Program-made: the position numbers and the translations under genes | Shown here: piece by piece, positions 6,108 through 7,133 of the stretch | Numbering within the stretch: the stretch's first letter is position 1 | How the letters are laid out: each line of letters starts with the position of its first letter | Assembly (NCBI GenBank): GCA_044867345.1 | Contig: JBIOUU010000003.1 | Location: 1 to 7,133 of the forward strand | Reading direction: 5' to 3' | Source: AC-69 sp044867345 | GTDB lineage: Bacteria; Actinomycetota; UBA4738; HRBIN12 | Length of the DNA stretch: 7,133 bases | The notes under the pieces: generated by a model | What the model was told of the DNA's origin: nothing | Database searches by the model: none | The model's input: only the letters and a program-made list of their open reading frames with translations

Positions 6108-6476
6108 TCACAGCACCTCCGGAGCGAGCGAGATGATCTTCATGAACCGCTTCTCCCTGAGCTCGCGGGCCACCGGGCCGAAGATCCTGGTCCCCCGAGG
6201 GTTCCGCTGGTCGTTGATCAGGACCAGAGCGTTGTCGTCGAAGCGGATGTAGGAGCCGTCGGGGCGGCGGCGCTCCTTGGCCGTTCGAACCACGACACCC
6301 TTCACCACCTCGCCCTTCTTCACGGCGCCGCCGGGGAGCGCGTCCTTGACGGAGCCCACGACGACGTCGCCGATCCCGGCGTAGCGGCGGTGGGAACCTC
6401 CCAGGACCCGGATCACCAGGACCTCCCTGGCTCCCGTGTTGTCCGCGACCCTGCACCGGGTCTCCTGCTGGATCAC
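6108..6476 (-). CDS. rplN: 50S ribosomal protein L14
   Basis: Large-subunit protein at the subunit interface, forming an intersubunit bridge with 16S rRNA; it is also the known docking site of the silencing factor RsfS. It has 122 residues, exactly the usual length. It begins MIQQETRCRVADNTGARE (1-18), followed by VIRVLGGSHRRYAGIGDVVV, DALPGGAVKKGEVVKGVVVR, KERRRPDGSYIRFDDNA (67-83) and NPRGTRIFGPVARELREKRF, and ends IISLAPEVL. These match actinobacterial L14 closely. The open frame runs farther upstream, but that part is out-of-frame rpsQ. The GTG at 6476 gives the family start and has GAGGGA just ahead, overlapping the rpsQ stop. It begins 7 bases after rpsQ and ends 2 bases before rplX. 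C8 stands where many relatives have leucine. Confidence 0.97.
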   Translation of the reverse strand: MIQQETRCRVADNTGAREVLVIRVLGGSHRRYAGIGDVVVGSVKDALPGGAVKKGEVVKGVVVRTAKERRRPDGSYIRFDDNALVLINDQRNPRGTRIFGPVARELREKRFMKIISLAPEVL

Positions 6477-6479
6477 CGC

Positions 6480-6485
6480 TCCCTC
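6480..6485 (-). promoter_or_regulatory. Shine-Dalgarno site for rplN
   Basis: On the minus strand this reads GAGGGA, beginning inside the rpsQ stop (TGAGGGA) and three bases before the rplN GTG. It decides the L14 start against the longer open frame, which extends upstream through rpsQ. Confidence 0.6.
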
Positions 6486-6750
6486 ATTTCGCGCGTTCCA
6501 CGATCTCGATGACCCGCCACCGCTTGGTCTTCGACAGGGGACGGGTCTCCACCACGCGGACGGTGTCGCCCACGTGCGCCTCGTTCGCTTCGTCGTGCGC
6601 CGCAAGCCGGGACGAGCGCCGAACGATCTTCTGGTAGAGCGGATGGCGGATCTGACGGTCGATCTTGACGAGCACCGTCTTGTCCATCGCGTCGGAGACC
6701 ACCACGCCGGTACGGAGCTTCCGCCTGCCGCGTTCGTTCGCCTCGGTCAC
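6484..6750 (-). CDS. rpsQ: 30S ribosomal protein S17
   Basis: Primary 16S rRNA-binding protein of the small subunit with an OB fold. It has 88 residues, normal. After a short variable N-terminus (MTEANERGRR) come the conserved KLRTGVVVSDAMDKTVLVKI (11-30), HPLYQKIVRRSSRLAAHDEANEAHVGD (36-62, including the HDE-x-NE-x-x-VGD segment), TVRVVETRPLSKTKRW (63-78) and RVIEIVERAK. The start is the GTG at 6750, forming a GTGA overlap with the rpmC stop. No strong ribosome site is seen, so coupling to rpmC is likely. The N-terminal codons and one internal segment share the GCGAACGA octamer with the end of rpmC (see the repeat entries). Confidence 0.97.
   Translation of the reverse strand: MTEANERGRRKLRTGVVVSDAMDKTVLVKIDRQIRHPLYQKIVRRSSRLAAHDEANEAHVGDTVRVVETRPLSKTKRWRVIEIVERAK
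6575..6591. repeat. 17-base direct repeat, copy 1 (inside rpsQ)
   Basis: The plus-strand TGCGCCTCGTTCGCTTC here is repeated exactly at 6782-6798. This copy encodes the conserved EANEAH part of S17 and so is likely the older one. Confidence 0.6.
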
Positions 6751-6795
6751 GTTCCGCTCGCTTCCTTCTTGCTCGCTCGCCTGCGCCTCGTTCGC
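6734..6795. repeat. Degenerate GCGARCGR octamer cluster across the rpmC-rpsQ junction
   Basis: On the minus strand four copies lie within 62 bases: GCGAACGA at 6795-6788, GCGAGCGA at 6780-6773, GCGAGCGG at 6761-6754 and GCGAACGA at 6741-6734. They fall in the basic end of the L29 tail and the first codons of S17, in different frames, so protein constraint does not explain them well. A fifth copy is inside rpsQ at 6581-6588. The cluster may be simple-sequence drift or slippage. Confidence 0.5.
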
Positions 6796-7133
6796 TTCCC
6801 AGTCTGCTGCTCCTCGGGCTCGGCGGCGGCCTCCTCGACCTCCGCCCCGGGCTCGAGCATCACGTCGAGGGGCTCGCCCTTCTTCCTCCCGGCGGCCTGG
6901 TCCTGACGGGACCGGGCCAGGGCCTCGGCATCGGCCCGTGCCAGCTCATCCTCGACCTCCTGCTCCGGCTGGCGTTCGCGCAGCACGGTCAGGATCCTCG
7001 ACACGTCGTGTCGCACGTCCTTGATGCGCATGGGGTTGTCGAGCTGCCCCGTGGCCAGCTGGAACCGCAGGTTGAACAGCTCCTCCTTGTGGGACTCCAG
7101 CCGCTCGATGAGCTGCTCGTCCGGGAGCTCGCG
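6747..7133 (-). CDS. rpmC: 50S ribosomal protein L29 with long C-terminal tail (5' end outside window)
   Basis: L29 is a two-helix protein beside L23 at the peptide exit, where nascent-chain factors dock. The window shows 128 residues and lacks only a few at the start. The core is RELPDEQLIERLESHKEELF (1-20), NLRFQLATGQLDNPMRIKDV (21-40), then RHDVSRILTVLRER (41-54), an ordinary L29. The usual protein ends near here at about 65-70 residues. This one continues for about 74 residues: an acidic, Ala- and Glu-rich part (about 55-109, with EVEDELARADAEALA and AEVEEAAAEPEEQQ) and then a basic end KRTRRRRASKK at 113-123. The ATG inside the core (7031) is not the true start, because the conserved LRFQLATGQL lies upstream in frame. 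The tail is taken as real because the frame stays open to a TGA that overlaps the rpsQ start as GTGA. Its function is unknown. Confidence 0.95.
   Translation of the reverse strand, partial: RELPDEQLIERLESHKEELFNLRFQLATGQLDNPMRIKDVRHDVSRILTVLRERQPEQEVEDELARADAEALARSRQDQAAGRKKGEPLDVMLEPGAEVEEAAAEPEEQQTGKRTRRRRASKKEASGT
6782..6798. repeat. 17-base direct repeat, copy 2 (inside the rpmC tail)
   Basis: Exact second copy of the 17 bases at 6575-6591, same orientation and about 207 bases away. Here it is read in another frame and encodes the basic KRTRRR of the L29 tail. Confidence 0.6.

Larger units (their letters stand above)
1..7133 (-). other. spc operon with secY-adk-map tail, one co-directional transcription unit
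   Basis: All 15 genes lie on one strand in the canonical bacterial spc order. Spacings from rpmC to map are -4, 7, 2, -4, 12, -7, 10, -4, -1, -14, -4, 20, 2 and -4 bases (negative means overlap). No gap can hold a terminator, and no hairpin followed by a T-run was noticed. The operon promoter and the upstream S10 genes would lie to the right of the window, and infA and later genes to the left. No stretch of 300 bases lacks a gene. Confidence 0.93.

Noticed and set aside
6106..6456. A fused protein of 229 residues ending in L24
   Set aside because: Only the last 112 residues match L24. The upstream part is rplN out of frame, and the ATG at 6105 gives the family N-terminus and usual length.
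6477..6605. Longer L14 with an Arg- and Trp-rich N-terminus
   Set aside because: That part is rpsQ read out of frame. L14 families start at MIQQ, matching the GTG at 6476, which has GAGGGA just upstream.
6747..7031. L29 starting at the internal ATG (94 residues)
   Set aside because: The conserved core KEELFNLRFQLATGQL lies upstream in the same frame and runs to the window edge, so the true start is outside the window.

Overview
The window is a near-complete stretch of the bacterial spc ribosomal-protein operon and its secretion and housekeeping tail, all on the minus strand. Read from the right edge to the left, the order is rpmC (L29, 5' end cut by the window), rpsQ (S17), rplN (L14), rplX (L24), rplE (L5), rpsN (S14), rpsH (S8), rplF (L6), rplR (L18), rpsE (S5), rpmD (L30), rplO (L15), secY, adk and map (3' end cut by the window). 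This is the canonical bacterial order with nothing inserted, lost or rearranged.

The organism is a high-GC bacterium, most likely Actinomycetota. The support is an L14 of the actinobacterial style (KERRRPDGSYIRFD, IISLAPEVL), a KTAGRGTKG segment in L15, a short zinc-binding S14, frequent GTG starts and mainly TGA stops. The adenylate kinase is the long form with a Cys4 zinc LID. That differs from the short, zinc-free Adk of well-studied actinomycetes such as Mycobacterium, so a deep-branching actinobacterial class is my best guess. This placement is inference; no phylogeny was run.

Packing is extreme. Only about 53 bases in the window are non-coding. Eight of the 14 junctions overlap, by 1, 4, 7 or 14 bases, and five of them are the 4-base ATGA or GTGA type. 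The other gaps are 2 to 20 bases. This points to one long mRNA with translational coupling, producing subunits of both ribosomal halves, then the SecY channel that takes nascent chains from the ribosome exit, then adenylate kinase and methionine aminopeptidase, which removes the initiator methionine at the exit.

The largest gap (20 bases, before secY) has almost no Shine-Dalgarno signal but contains a TAGAAT element 9 bases before the GTG start. This is a weak candidate for a leaderless internal promoter for secY-adk-map.

The most unusual protein feature is a C-terminal tail of about 74 residues on L29, acidic and then strongly basic, attached to an otherwise normal L29 core. The DNA for its end and for the adjoining start of S17 carries a degenerate GCGARCGR octamer repeat, and a 17-base stretch of the tail recurs exactly inside rpsQ. 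I found no mobile element, RNA gene, CRISPR array, terminator or novel multi-gene system. The long open frames on the plus strand are best explained as shadows of the GC-rich genes.
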